Positions 49,159 to 56,769 of a stretch of DNA of 64,000 bases are shown piece after piece. The notes beneath the pieces were generated by a model. The model made no database searches and was not told the origin of the DNA. It saw only the letters and a list, made by a program, of their open reading frames with translations. Numbering within the stretch: the first letter of the stretch is position 1; every line of letters begins with the position of its first letter. The position numbers and the translations under genes are program-made. Origin of the DNA: Oscillospiraceae bacterium (GTDB lineage: Bacteria > Bacillota > Clostridia > Oscillospirales > Ruminococcaceae); NCBI GenBank assembly GCA_017512745.1, contig JAFWEV010000098.1, positions 62,001 through 126,000 of the forward strand, in the 5' to 3' direction.

Positions 49159-49772
49159 TGAAAAAAGTATTGACTACACCGATCAAAGCAGAAGATCTTG
49201 AAGATATCCATATCGGGGATATAGTGTACCTCACGGGTACACTCGTAACCGGACGTGACGACGTTCACCGCCGCGTGGTACATGAGGGAATGACAAGTCC
49301 CTATGATTTCAACGGCGGAGCCATCTTCCACGCAGGTCCGATCGTACATGAGGAACCCGGCAACAATACTCTTATCTCAGTCGGACCGACCTCATCCATC
49401 CGCATGGAGCAGGATGAGGAAGACTTTATCCGCATGACAGGCGTCAAGATGCTCGTCGGAAAAGGCGGAATGGGTCCGAAGACAACAGCTGCTTGCGAGA
49501 AGTACAAAGCCATCCACTGCGTATTCGTCGGCGGATGTGCCGTCAGCGCAGCGGTCCATGTGGAGAAGATCGAGGACTGCTTCTGGAGAGAGCTCGGAAT
49601 GCCCGAGTGCGAATGGGTATTCAAGGTAAACGAGTTCGGTCCGCTGATCGTCTCAATCGATACACACGGCGGAAATCTGTTTGTAGAGAATAAAGCAAAG
49701 TATCAGGCACGCAAAGAAGAGTGCGAAGCCCCGATAATTGAGAGCGTCAAGGATTATCTTGTAATTGAATAA
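49158..49772 (+). CDS. ttdB: L(+)-tartrate dehydratase beta subunit TtdB
   Basis: A 204-residue TtdB that overlaps ttdA by one base (TAATG). It begins K-K-V-L-T-T-P-I-K-A-E-D-L, almost as E. coli TtdB, and keeps Y-L-T-G-T-L-V-T-G-R-D near 27-37, A-I-F-H-A-G-P-I-V near 56-64, G-K-G-G-M-G near 98-103 and F-G-P-L-I-V-S-I-D-T-H-G-G-N. Product oxaloacetate would join that from citrate lyase. Confidence 0.9.
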   Translation: MKKVLTTPIKAEDLEDIHIGDIVYLTGTLVTGRDDVHRRVVHEGMTSPYDFNGGAIFHAGPIVHEEPGNNTLISVGPTSSIRMEQDEEDFIRMTGVKMLVGKGGMGPKTTAACEKYKAIHCVFVGGCAVSAAVHVEKIEDCFWRELGMPECEWVFKVNEFGPLIVSIDTHGGNLFVENKAKYQARKEECEAPIIESVKDYLVIE

Positions 49773-49800
49773 TAAATCAGAAAGCATATAAATCCCCCAT

Positions 49801-49846
49801 CAGTCAAAGCCGGACATACAGGTTTATTTCTCCGGCTTTGGCTGAT
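49801..49846 (+). terminator. Long hairpin after ttdB, possible partial terminator
   Basis: TCAGTCAAAGCCGG (49801-49814) pairs with CCGGCTTTGGCTGA (49833-49846), one G-U pair, loop of 18. Only a short T-run (TTTA) follows, so it may protect the ttdAB mRNA end or reduce read-through rather than stop transcription. Confidence 0.55.
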
Positions 49847-49873
49847 TTACTCAGGAAGAGGTGAAGATCAATA

Positions 49874-50263
49874 ATGGCTATCCGAGAGACGGATGAAAAG
49901 AGACTGGAACAATCCAGAGAACTGATTGAAGAACTGAAGGAGCTAAGAGGCGGAAACGTGCTCAGTTTCCACAAACGTCTGGCAAACGACCCGCAGCTCA
50001 TTCACGCTTTCATCGAGCAGTACAGAAACTGCAACAAGGGCGAAAACGTGATACCGCGCAAATACCGTGAACTGATGATAATGCTTCTCGGATGTGCGAC
50101 GGGCGTTGAGACGACCATCAAGACGCACGCCAAGCTGGCGTGTGAAAACGGCGCTTCCCTCGAGGAAGTAGCCGAAGCGCTCCGCCTGGCATTTTTTATC
50201 TGCGGCGTCCAGGCGATCATCCCCGCAGCAACGATTTTCGACGAGATAGAAGAAAAGGAATAA
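49874..50263 (+). CDS. Carboxymuconolactone decarboxylase / AhpD-like family protein
   Basis: A 129-residue all-helical protein of the CMD family. The core R-E-L-M-I-M-L-L-G-C-A-T-G-V-E-T-T-I-K-T-H is followed by A-x2-G-A-S-x-E-E-V-x-E. There is one Cys in place of the C-x2-C pair of AhpD, so peroxidase activity is unlikely; a decarboxylase or lactone-linked role is possible. It lies eight bases before the PanE-like gene, pairing them in the operon. Confidence 0.78.
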   Translation: MAIRETDEKRLEQSRELIEELKELRGGNVLSFHKRLANDPQLIHAFIEQYRNCNKGENVIPRKYRELMIMLLGCATGVETTIKTHAKLACENGASLEEVAEALRLAFFICGVQAIIPAATIFDEIEEKE

Positions 50264-50270
50264 TAAGACT

Positions 50271-51203
50271 ATGGCAATCAAAACAGTAGCAATTGTGGGA
50301 GCCGGCGCTATCGGCAGCATGATCTCGGACAATCTGGAACTCGCATACGGAACGGATTTCTATCTCTTCTGCAAAAACGATTTTCTCGCAGCTCCGCTCA
50401 AAGCAGACGGACTGATGGTAAACGGCAGGAACTTTAAGCCGGTCGTTATCCAAAGCAAAGCGGACATGCCGGAAAAGCTCGACCTTGCAATCATTACAGT
50501 AAAGAATTTCCACCTTGCGTCCACGATCGAGGACCTCAAGACGGTTATCGACAGTCACACTGTCATCCTGCCGCTCCTTAACGGTGTGTATGCGTTTGAT
50601 ACTCTTACCAGGGAATTCCCGGACAACCACGTACTCTGCGGGATCATGGTAAAGACGGACGCCCATCCTGTGGGACCGGGACTTACAGCATATTCGACAG
50701 CCGGCGAGATACAGGTCGGCGAGGGAAGACCCGAGGATGCGGAACTCGCAAAAGAAGTATCGGCATTCGTAAACGTCAATAACCTCGAGAGCAACTACTA
50801 TCCGAACATCCGCCACATGCAGTGGCGCAAGTTCATGCTCAACGTCGGAGTGAATCAGATCACGGCCCTTACAAGGGCCGAATTCGGGATGATCCCGAAG
50901 ATCGAGGAGATCCCCGACGCCATGCGCCTCGTCATGCGCGAAGTCCTGGAAGTCGCGAATGCGGAGGGAATAGATCTGCACGAGAGCGACATAGACGAGC
51001 TCATCGAGTTCACACACAAATATCCCGAGGACAAGCAGACATCCATGCTTACGGATGTGCTTGAACAGCGTCCGACAGAGATAGACTTCTTTGCGGGCGA
51101 TGTGATCCGCTACGGAAAGAAGCACGGAATAGCAACTCCGTACAACGAGATACTGTATTACGTGATCCGCGGACTGCAGAAAGTATATCTCGCCAAGAGA
51201 TAA
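50271..51203 (+). CDS. Ketopantoate reductase (PanE/ApbA)-like 2-oxoacid reductase
   Basis: A 310-residue NADPH-type reductase. The Rossmann motif G-A-G-A-I-G-S is at 9-15, the catalytic Lys region is V-K-N-F-H (around 87-91, as T-V-K-N), and the C-terminal domain has the N-V-G-V-N-Q-I-T-A-L stretch with the conserved Asn. True pantothenate genes are absent nearby. In this operon it may reduce a branched or hydroxylated 2-oxoacid made by the dehydratases. Paralogues of PanE with other substrates are common. Confidence 0.82.
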   Translation: MAIKTVAIVGAGAIGSMISDNLELAYGTDFYLFCKNDFLAAPLKADGLMVNGRNFKPVVIQSKADMPEKLDLAIITVKNFHLASTIEDLKTVIDSHTVILPLLNGVYAFDTLTREFPDNHVLCGIMVKTDAHPVGPGLTAYSTAGEIQVGEGRPEDAELAKEVSAFVNVNNLESNYYPNIRHMQWRKFMLNVGVNQITALTRAEFGMIPKIEEIPDAMRLVMREVLEVANAEGIDLHESDIDELIEFTHKYPEDKQTSMLTDVLEQRPTEIDFFAGDVIRYGKKHGIATPYNEILYYVIRGLQKVYLAKR

Positions 51204-51228
51204 TCATCGGAAACGAGAGGAACGGCAA

Positions 51229-52308
51229 ATGATTCAGAATTCAAAAATACCGTACTGCCTCATTACAGACATACTGTCGGATGAACAGGCCGACCGCCTT
51301 GCGGACGTAGCGCCGAAGTATCCGGACCATGTGATCGTTGCAATGGATCACAACACTCCGTGCGGAACAGTCGCAGTGGCGGAGAAACAGAAGAAACTGA
51401 TCGAATACGCGCGCCGCTTTGGTACGGTCTTCTACTACGGGCAGGGGATCGGATATCATCTCGCGATGGAGGACCACCTGAAGGAAGGAGATATCCTCCT
51501 GAGCATCGGTGTTCATGCTCCGACTGTCGGAGCGGCGGGAGCCCTCGGACTCACCGTCCCGTTCGACAAACTTGTCGAAGTCATAGGCACCGGCGGTTTC
51601 GAGCTCCCAGAAACGGAAGAATATGTCATCCGCCTTGACGGAAAACTGTTTTACCATACCGCGGCAAAGGATATAGCTCTTACGATCCTTGAGAACCGCA
51701 GCGAATATGAGGGAAAACTGATCGTCCTCACAGGCGGTGAGGAACTTGACCGGGCGGATTGGCTCACACTGTGCAATATGCTTGCCCACTCCGGCGCATT
51801 CAGCGTTATCCGCCGCGATACCTCTGCGGAACCTGATATGGTCATAGACCTGTTCAAGATCGAGCGCAAGGCCCTTCTTCCGGGCGGCTATGACAAAATA
51901 GTCCCGATGACCGCGCTTGACGGTCTCAGGGTCAGCCAGGTGTTCTTCGGGGGATGCACGGGCGGAAGCATCGAGACCATGCGTCAGGTGGCAGAAGCGC
52001 TCGACGGCAAGCAGGTCAGCAGATATGTCCGCGTGCTTGTAGCGCCAGCTACTTCGAAGGTGTACGAACAGATGCTCGACGAAGGTCTTGTGGATCCCAT
52101 AATGCGCAGCGGAGCTCTCTTAATGAACCAGAGCTGCAGCGCCTGCTGGGCTCAGAGCCAGGGGCTCTGCGATGACAATGAGATATTTGTCACCACGGGT
52201 TCGATCAACTGTGCCAACTGGGTGGGACGCAACAATAACGGAGTCTACATCTCTTCACCCGAACTGGCGCTGAAGGCAGCTCTCACGGGCGTGCTCTACG
52301 AAAACTGA
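51229..52308 (+). CDS. Degenerate, shortened aconitase/LeuC-like [4Fe-4S] protein
   Basis: A 359-residue protein that aligns along the length of LeuC-type large subunits (about 420). It keeps D40-H41 and G-K-L-x4-A-K-D-I, H77 and H96, and the cluster cysteines C243 (G-G-C-T-G-G) and C303/C306 (S-C-S-A-C-W). But I-C-H-Q has become I-G-Y-H-L, T-D-S-H has become I-G-V-H, and N-R-N-F has become N-C-A-N-W, so several substrate and catalytic residues are gone. It lies 18 bases before the LeuD-LeuC fusion and may be a partner subunit, or a dehydratase with a new reaction. Confidence 0.72.
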   Translation: MIQNSKIPYCLITDILSDEQADRLADVAPKYPDHVIVAMDHNTPCGTVAVAEKQKKLIEYARRFGTVFYYGQGIGYHLAMEDHLKEGDILLSIGVHAPTVGAAGALGLTVPFDKLVEVIGTGGFELPETEEYVIRLDGKLFYHTAAKDIALTILENRSEYEGKLIVLTGGEELDRADWLTLCNMLAHSGAFSVIRRDTSAEPDMVIDLFKIERKALLPGGYDKIVPMTALDGLRVSQVFFGGCTGGSIETMRQVAEALDGKQVSRYVRVLVAPATSKVYEQMLDEGLVDPIMRSGALLMNQSCSACWAQSQGLCDDNEIFVTTGSINCANWVGRNNNGVYISSPELALKAALTGVLYEN

Positions 52309-52326
52309 GGATCGGGAGGAACTGTC

Positions 52327-54111
52327 ATGGAAAACGTTATCAAAGGCAGAATATGGCGCCTCGGGGACGATATCGATACCGATGTCATCATGATGACAAA
52401 ATATCTCGGACTCCCGACCTTGGAAGAAATGGTGCCCCATCTGTTTGAGCCTCTGAGGCCCGAACTGGCAGCGCAGCTGCGCGCAGGGGATATCATCGTC
52501 GGCGGCAAGAATTTCGGATGCGGATCTTCAAGAGAAGCGGCTGCCTCCGTGCTCAAAACGGTCGGCATCAGCTGCATCATAGCTAAGTCTTTCGCAAAGA
52601 TATTTTTCCGCAACGCGCTCAACAACGGACTGCTCCTCATTGAGTGCAAGGACCTCTTTGAGAACTGTGAAGAAGGAGATATCGCGGAAGTCCATGTAAA
52701 TGACTGCGTCATATGCAACGGGAAGAAGTACAGCATCCCTGCGATCGACGAGGGAATACGCCAGATACTAGAGGACGGCGGACTGGTAGAACATATGCGC
52801 CGTTCCGACAAGACGGACATAAAGGATGAGACAAAGGAAAAACCGTGGATCGGCAAACATCATCCCGGACGGACGATGGCTCAGCAGCTGATAATCAATA
52901 ATATAGGCTTCGACTGTAAACCCGGAGACATGGTGACAGTCAATGTCGATAAGGCCATCCTTCACGACATTTATGTGCCGTATATCTTCAATCAGTTCCG
53001 CGATATGGGATTCGACAGGGTGTACAACAAGAAGAAGTGTATCCTGATGATGGATCACATGTATCCGAACTGCAACTACGACGATCCGCGCTGCTACCGA
53101 TACGGGAACCGGTTTGAGGACGAGTACGGGATCATCGTCCACCGCAATGACGGCATATGCCATCAGGTGGTCAAAGACAAAAAATATGCGGAACCGGGCA
53201 GCATAGTGTTCGGAACCGATTCCCACACGACGACATACGGGGCCTTCGGGTCGTTCGCGACAGGCGTAGGCTACACTGAAATGGCATCGATCATCGGAAC
53301 GGGCAAACTGTGGATCCGTGTGCCCTCGTCCATTAAGGTTGTTGTTAACGGTAAGCTGCCGAAGGGCGTCTATGCAAAGGATGTCATCCTTCGCGTACTC
53401 GGTGACATAAAAGCAGACGGAGCGGTCTACAAGGCCCTCGAATTCACCGGCTCCACATTCGATGAGATGAGCATAAGCTCCCGCATGTCCATAGCGAACA
53501 TGTCCGTGGAGTGCGGAGCCAAGGTCGCTCTCTTCGAGCCGAACGACGCGATAGCGGAGATGTTCGGTATTGACCGCAAGGAACTCGACTGGCTGCGCGT
53601 GGGCGAGGACGAGTGCTACGAGCGAGTGCTCGAATACCGCGCCGAGGACCTGGTCCCCGTGATGGCCTGTCCGCCCAAAGTGGACAACGTCCATCCCGTA
53701 AGCGAAGTAGAAGGCACACCCGTGAATCAGGTATTTATCGGGTCCTGCACAAACGGAAGGATCGAGGATCTGGAGGCTGCGGCGGAGATACTCAAAGGCA
53801 AACATGTTGCTCCGTTCGTGAAATTCCTTGTAACACCGGCTTCAAGGGAAGTCTATGAAGAAGCTGAGAAAAAGGGATTGCTCAAGATATTCATCCGTGC
53901 CGGAGCGATGATCACTCATCCGTACTGCTCGCTGTGTCAGGGACGCAACGGCGGTGTTGTCAGCGCGGGAGAAGTCGTCATAGGCACTCATAACCGCAAT
54001 TTCCGCGGAAGAATGGGAAGCCCCGAAGCGCGCACATATCTCGCGAGTCCCGCTGTGGCTGCGGCGAGCGCGCTGTGCGGAAAGATCACCGATCCGCGGA
54101 CACTGGAATAG
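52327..54111 (+). CDS. Aconitase-family fusion with swivel (LeuD) domain first, then LeuC domain
   Basis: A 594-residue hydro-lyase. Residues 1-160 are a LeuD-type swivel domain (D-D-I-D-T-D-V at 14-20, N-F-G-C-G-S-S-R-E at 62-70, with Ala where most have His after S-R-E). Residues about 178-594 are a LeuC-type catalytic part: D-H at 243-244, G-I-C-H-Q at 276-280, T-D-S-H-T-T-T at 297-303, C474 in S-C-T-N-G-R, C534 and C537 in Y-C-S-L-C, and H-N-R-N-F at 555-559. All catalytic motifs are intact. The order is opposite to AcnA and like AcnB without its HEAT domain. Substrate unknown; an IPM-, methylcitrate- or dimethylmalate-type acid is possible. Confidence 0.82.
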   Translation: MENVIKGRIWRLGDDIDTDVIMMTKYLGLPTLEEMVPHLFEPLRPELAAQLRAGDIIVGGKNFGCGSSREAAASVLKTVGISCIIAKSFAKIFFRNALNNGLLLIECKDLFENCEEGDIAEVHVNDCVICNGKKYSIPAIDEGIRQILEDGGLVEHMRRSDKTDIKDETKEKPWIGKHHPGRTMAQQLIINNIGFDCKPGDMVTVNVDKAILHDIYVPYIFNQFRDMGFDRVYNKKKCILMMDHMYPNCNYDDPRCYRYGNRFEDEYGIIVHRNDGICHQVVKDKKYAEPGSIVFGTDSHTTTYGAFGSFATGVGYTEMASIIGTGKLWIRVPSSIKVVVNGKLPKGVYAKDVILRVLGDIKADGAVYKALEFTGSTFDEMSISSRMSIANMSVECGAKVALFEPNDAIAEMFGIDRKELDWLRVGEDECYERVLEYRAEDLVPVMACPPKVDNVHPVSEVEGTPVNQVFIGSCTNGRIEDLEAAAEILKGKHVAPFVKFLVTPASREVYEEAEKKGLLKIFIRAGAMITHPYCSLCQGRNGGVVSAGEVVIGTHNRNFRGRMGSPEARTYLASPAVAAASALCGKITDPRTLE

Positions 54112-54169
54112 TCAACATACCGGCAGGTGTGCCGGACAAACAATAAATCAAAACGTATAAGGAGGAACT

Positions 54170-55087
54170 ATGATCAAACGGGAAGTAATTGAGGAAGCCC
54201 TGTTTGAGGCGTGCAGAAGAGGTACTACCGTTATCTCCAAGGACGTTGAACAGGCTTTCGTAAGGGCGATCGAGAAAGAGACGAATCCCGCCGCGAAGAA
54301 GGGATTTGAGACGACACTGAGCAGCCTGCACAAATCAATAGAGCGTGACATAGTCATATGCTGTGATACAGGCTGGCCGCTGTATTTCTTCAAGATCGGC
54401 GATCAGTGCGAAATAGAAGGCGGCGTCTCCTCACTGCGCGAAGCAGCGGAACACGCTGTAGCGCGCGCCACACGCGAGGGACATCTCCGCGCGACGATGA
54501 AACATCCGATCAGCGGATATGATCCGGGCAACAACGTCGGACTGAATGCTCCGATCATTGAGATGAAGTTCGTTCCCGGCGACGGATTCGAGGCCACATT
54601 CTGCGCCAAGGGCGGCGGAAGCGAATGCTTCGGCGGAACACGCCAGAAGGTCATCGCATTTGCCGACGGACTCAAAGCTCATGAGAAGTGCATCCTCGAC
54701 TGGTACGCGGAAGCAGCGTGGCAGGGAGCTGTATGTCCTCCATGTGTCATCGGAATCGGCATAGGCGGCACGGCAAATGAGTCGGCCAACCTCGCAAAGC
54801 AGGCTGCAGCGCTCAGAGCCGTCGGTTCGCACAACCCGGATCCCACATTCAGAAAGATGGAAGAGGATCTGTATGACGCGATCAACGGTCTGAACATCGG
54901 TATCATGGGTGTCGGCGGCGATACTTCGGTATTCGCGGTCAATGTAGAGTATGCGTTCACACATCTCGACGGAATCATCCTCTCCATGGCATGCAACTGC
55001 ATGGTCGCCAGAAGAGGTACTATGAGAGTCAACGCGGACAATACAATGCTCCCGCTCGACAACGCCATGTGGTTCGGCGACAGATAA
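54170..55087 (+). CDS. Class I fumarase/tartrate dehydratase alpha-type subunit (second copy)
   Basis: A 305-residue protein of the TtdA/fumarase alpha family, behind AAGGAGGAAC, but clearly distinct from the ttdA of this window. The cluster cysteines appear kept in C-C-D-T-G, A-V-C-P-P and M-A-C-N-C; K-G-G-G-S-E-C-F-G-G and A-R-R-G-T-M-R-V are also present. Q-D-T-G has changed to C-D-T-G, which may alter the substrate site. It likely dehydrates another 2-hydroxy dicarboxylate or tricarboxylate. Confidence 0.82.
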   Translation: MIKREVIEEALFEACRRGTTVISKDVEQAFVRAIEKETNPAAKKGFETTLSSLHKSIERDIVICCDTGWPLYFFKIGDQCEIEGGVSSLREAAEHAVARATREGHLRATMKHPISGYDPGNNVGLNAPIIEMKFVPGDGFEATFCAKGGGSECFGGTRQKVIAFADGLKAHEKCILDWYAEAAWQGAVCPPCVIGIGIGGTANESANLAKQAAALRAVGSHNPDPTFRKMEEDLYDAINGLNIGIMGVGGDTSVFAVNVEYAFTHLDGIILSMACNCMVARRGTMRVNADNTMLPLDNAMWFGDR

Positions 55088-55099
55088 GGAGGAGATCTT

Positions 55100-55759
55100 A
55101 TGGAATACAGACTTAACATTCCGCTTAAGGATGAGGATGTAACAAAGTTAAAGATCGGTGATGTCGTATATCTCTCCGGTCCGATCTTCACATGCCGCTC
55201 AATGCTGCAGAAGAAAGTCCTGGACGAAGGTATGCCGATGACGATCGATACGAAGAACAAGTACAATGTCATGTTCCAGACAGGCGTTGTCGTCGGAAAG
55301 CTTCCGGACGGCGGCTGGGATATGCGTTCCATCATGCCGACATCGACGATCCGCTTTGAGAAATGGACCCCGCGCACGATCGAGCAGTGGGGCATCAAGA
55401 TGATCCTCGGCAAGACCAGCGTCGGAGAAGCCGGAACGGAAGCGCTCAAGAAGTTCAAATGCGTTCACATCTGTCCGCAGTCCGTCAGCCCGAACGACTG
55501 GCTGGATACGCTCCATCTCGACGGTGTTGACCGTATCGAGGAACTCGGACTCATCGAGGCGACATGGAAGTTCACCGCGAAGGACTTCGGACCTTTCGTA
55601 GTCGACGCCGACTGTGAAGGAAACCATCTCTTCGACCAGAATCTCGAGAATATCAAGAGCAATCTCAAGAAAGCATATGAGAAGCTCGGTATCGACGAAG
55701 ATATGAAGTTCACAAAACTGTACGGATTCCCGGATGATGACCGGGCAATGTATACCTGA
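55100..55759 (+). CDS. Class I fumarase/tartrate dehydratase beta-type subunit (second copy)
   Basis: A 219-residue TtdB-like partner of the preceding gene, 12 bases away. It has I-G-D-V-V-Y-L-S-G-P-I-F-T-C-R near 19-33, F-Q-T-G-V-V-V near 59-65 where TtdB has H-A-G-P-I-V, a T-S-T-I-R motif and K-D-F-G-P-F-V-V-D-A-D. The loss of the H-A-G-P and G-K-G-G-M-G forms (here G-K-T-S-V-G) separates it from true TtdB. It ends before a very GC-rich hairpin. Confidence 0.82.
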   Translation: MEYRLNIPLKDEDVTKLKIGDVVYLSGPIFTCRSMLQKKVLDEGMPMTIDTKNKYNVMFQTGVVVGKLPDGGWDMRSIMPTSTIRFEKWTPRTIEQWGIKMILGKTSVGEAGTEALKKFKCVHICPQSVSPNDWLDTLHLDGVDRIEELGLIEATWKFTAKDFGPFVVDADCEGNHLFDQNLENIKSNLKKAYEKLGIDEDMKFTKLYGFPDDDRAMYT

Positions 55760-55772
55760 TAAGTAAATAACA

Positions 55773-55817
55773 GGGCTGCGGCCGCATGCAAGGGATGACC
55801 CTGCGCGGCTGCGGCCC
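55773..55817 (+). promoter_or_regulatory. GC-rich intra-operon hairpin
   Basis: GGGCTGCGGCCGC (55773-55785) pairs over 13 positions, with two G-U pairs, with GCGGCTGCGGCCC (55805-55817). No T-run of note follows (GTATTTCTT). Likely an mRNA processing or stability element that sets different levels for the upstream fumarase pair and the downstream genes. Confidence 0.5.
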
Positions 55818-55848
55818 CGTATTTCTTAATGACGTTAAGGAGGCAGAT

Positions 55849-56769
55849 ATGCAGGACAGGAAATTTGCAGGGATATTCCCGTATCTTGTTTCCCCGGTCG
55901 ATGAGGACGGCACCGTGCGCGAAGAAGTATTGCGTGCGCTGGTTGACCATCTTATAGATTTCGGAGTGCACGGACTGGTGCCGCTCGGCAGCACGGGAGA
56001 ATTTTTCTATCTCGACTGGGAGCAGAGAAAGAGGATCGTCGAGATCGTGCTCGATGAGACCGCGGGGCGTGTACCGGTCATACCCGGTGTGGCGTCGGGA
56101 TCGGTAAACGACGCGGTGCATCAGGTGGAATATTACAACAGTCTGCACGTCGACGGCATACTGTCTGTTCTCAACGTCTATTTCCCGCTCGGACAGAACG
56201 GGATATACACTTACTTCAAAGCGGTGGCTGAGGCATCCGAGTCGCCGGTAGTACTCTACAACAATCCGAAATTCACGGGATTCGAGATAGAGAATGAGAC
56301 GCTGCTGAGACTGTCGGAGCTTCCGATGGTACAATATTATAAAGACGCTTCGGCCAACACCGGAAGACTGTTTGAACTCAGCAACAAACTGCATGGCAGG
56401 ATGGGAATATTCAGCGCGTCCGCACATGTGCCGGTATTCGTCATGATGATGGGCGGCAGTGGCTGGATGGCAGGACCCGCCTGCGTGATCCCGAAACAGA
56501 GCGTCGCTCTTTACGAGCTCTGCAGGGATAAAAAATGGGATGAGGCCATGGCGCTTCAGCGAAAACTCTGGGGCATCAACAGCATATTCCAGAAATACGG
56601 GCTTGCTGCCTGTATAAAAGGAGCCTTGACCCTGCAGGGCTTCGATGTCGGAGAACCGGTCGCTCCGACAAAACGGCTCACTCCGGAAGGGTGGGAAGAG
56701 ATCGGAAAAGTTCTGAAGGAAATGAAAGAAATAGAGGAGAGTCTGGAAAATGGAACTTGCAAAGAATAA
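55849..56769 (+). CDS. DapA-family aldolase/dehydratase (class I, Schiff base)
   Basis: A 306-residue TIM-barrel of the dihydrodipicolinate synthase/N-acetylneuraminate lyase family from ATG 55849 (AAGGAGG before it; the open frame back to 55786 covers a hairpin). Motifs: G-S-T-G-E-F at 47-52, Y137 in V-V-L-Y-N-N-P and Schiff-base K165 in Y-Y-K-D-A-S. The family includes lyases and dehydratases of 2-keto-3-deoxy sugar acids. In this operon a role in cleaving a keto acid made by the UxaA-like or enolase-type dehydratase is more likely than lysine synthesis. Confidence 0.83.
   Translation: MQDRKFAGIFPYLVSPVDEDGTVREEVLRALVDHLIDFGVHGLVPLGSTGEFFYLDWEQRKRIVEIVLDETAGRVPVIPGVASGSVNDAVHQVEYYNSLHVDGILSVLNVYFPLGQNGIYTYFKAVAEASESPVVLYNNPKFTGFEIENETLLRLSELPMVQYYKDASANTGRLFELSNKLHGRMGIFSASAHVPVFVMMMGGSGWMAGPACVIPKQSVALYELCRDKKWDEAMALQRKLWGINSIFQKYGLAACIKGALTLQGFDVGEPVAPTKRLTPEGWEEIGKVLKEMKEIEESLENGTCKE

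Noticed and set aside
52768-53805. 345-codon open frame on the minus strand
   Set aside because: Shadow of the LeuD-LeuC fusion gene, whose aconitase motifs are unambiguous.
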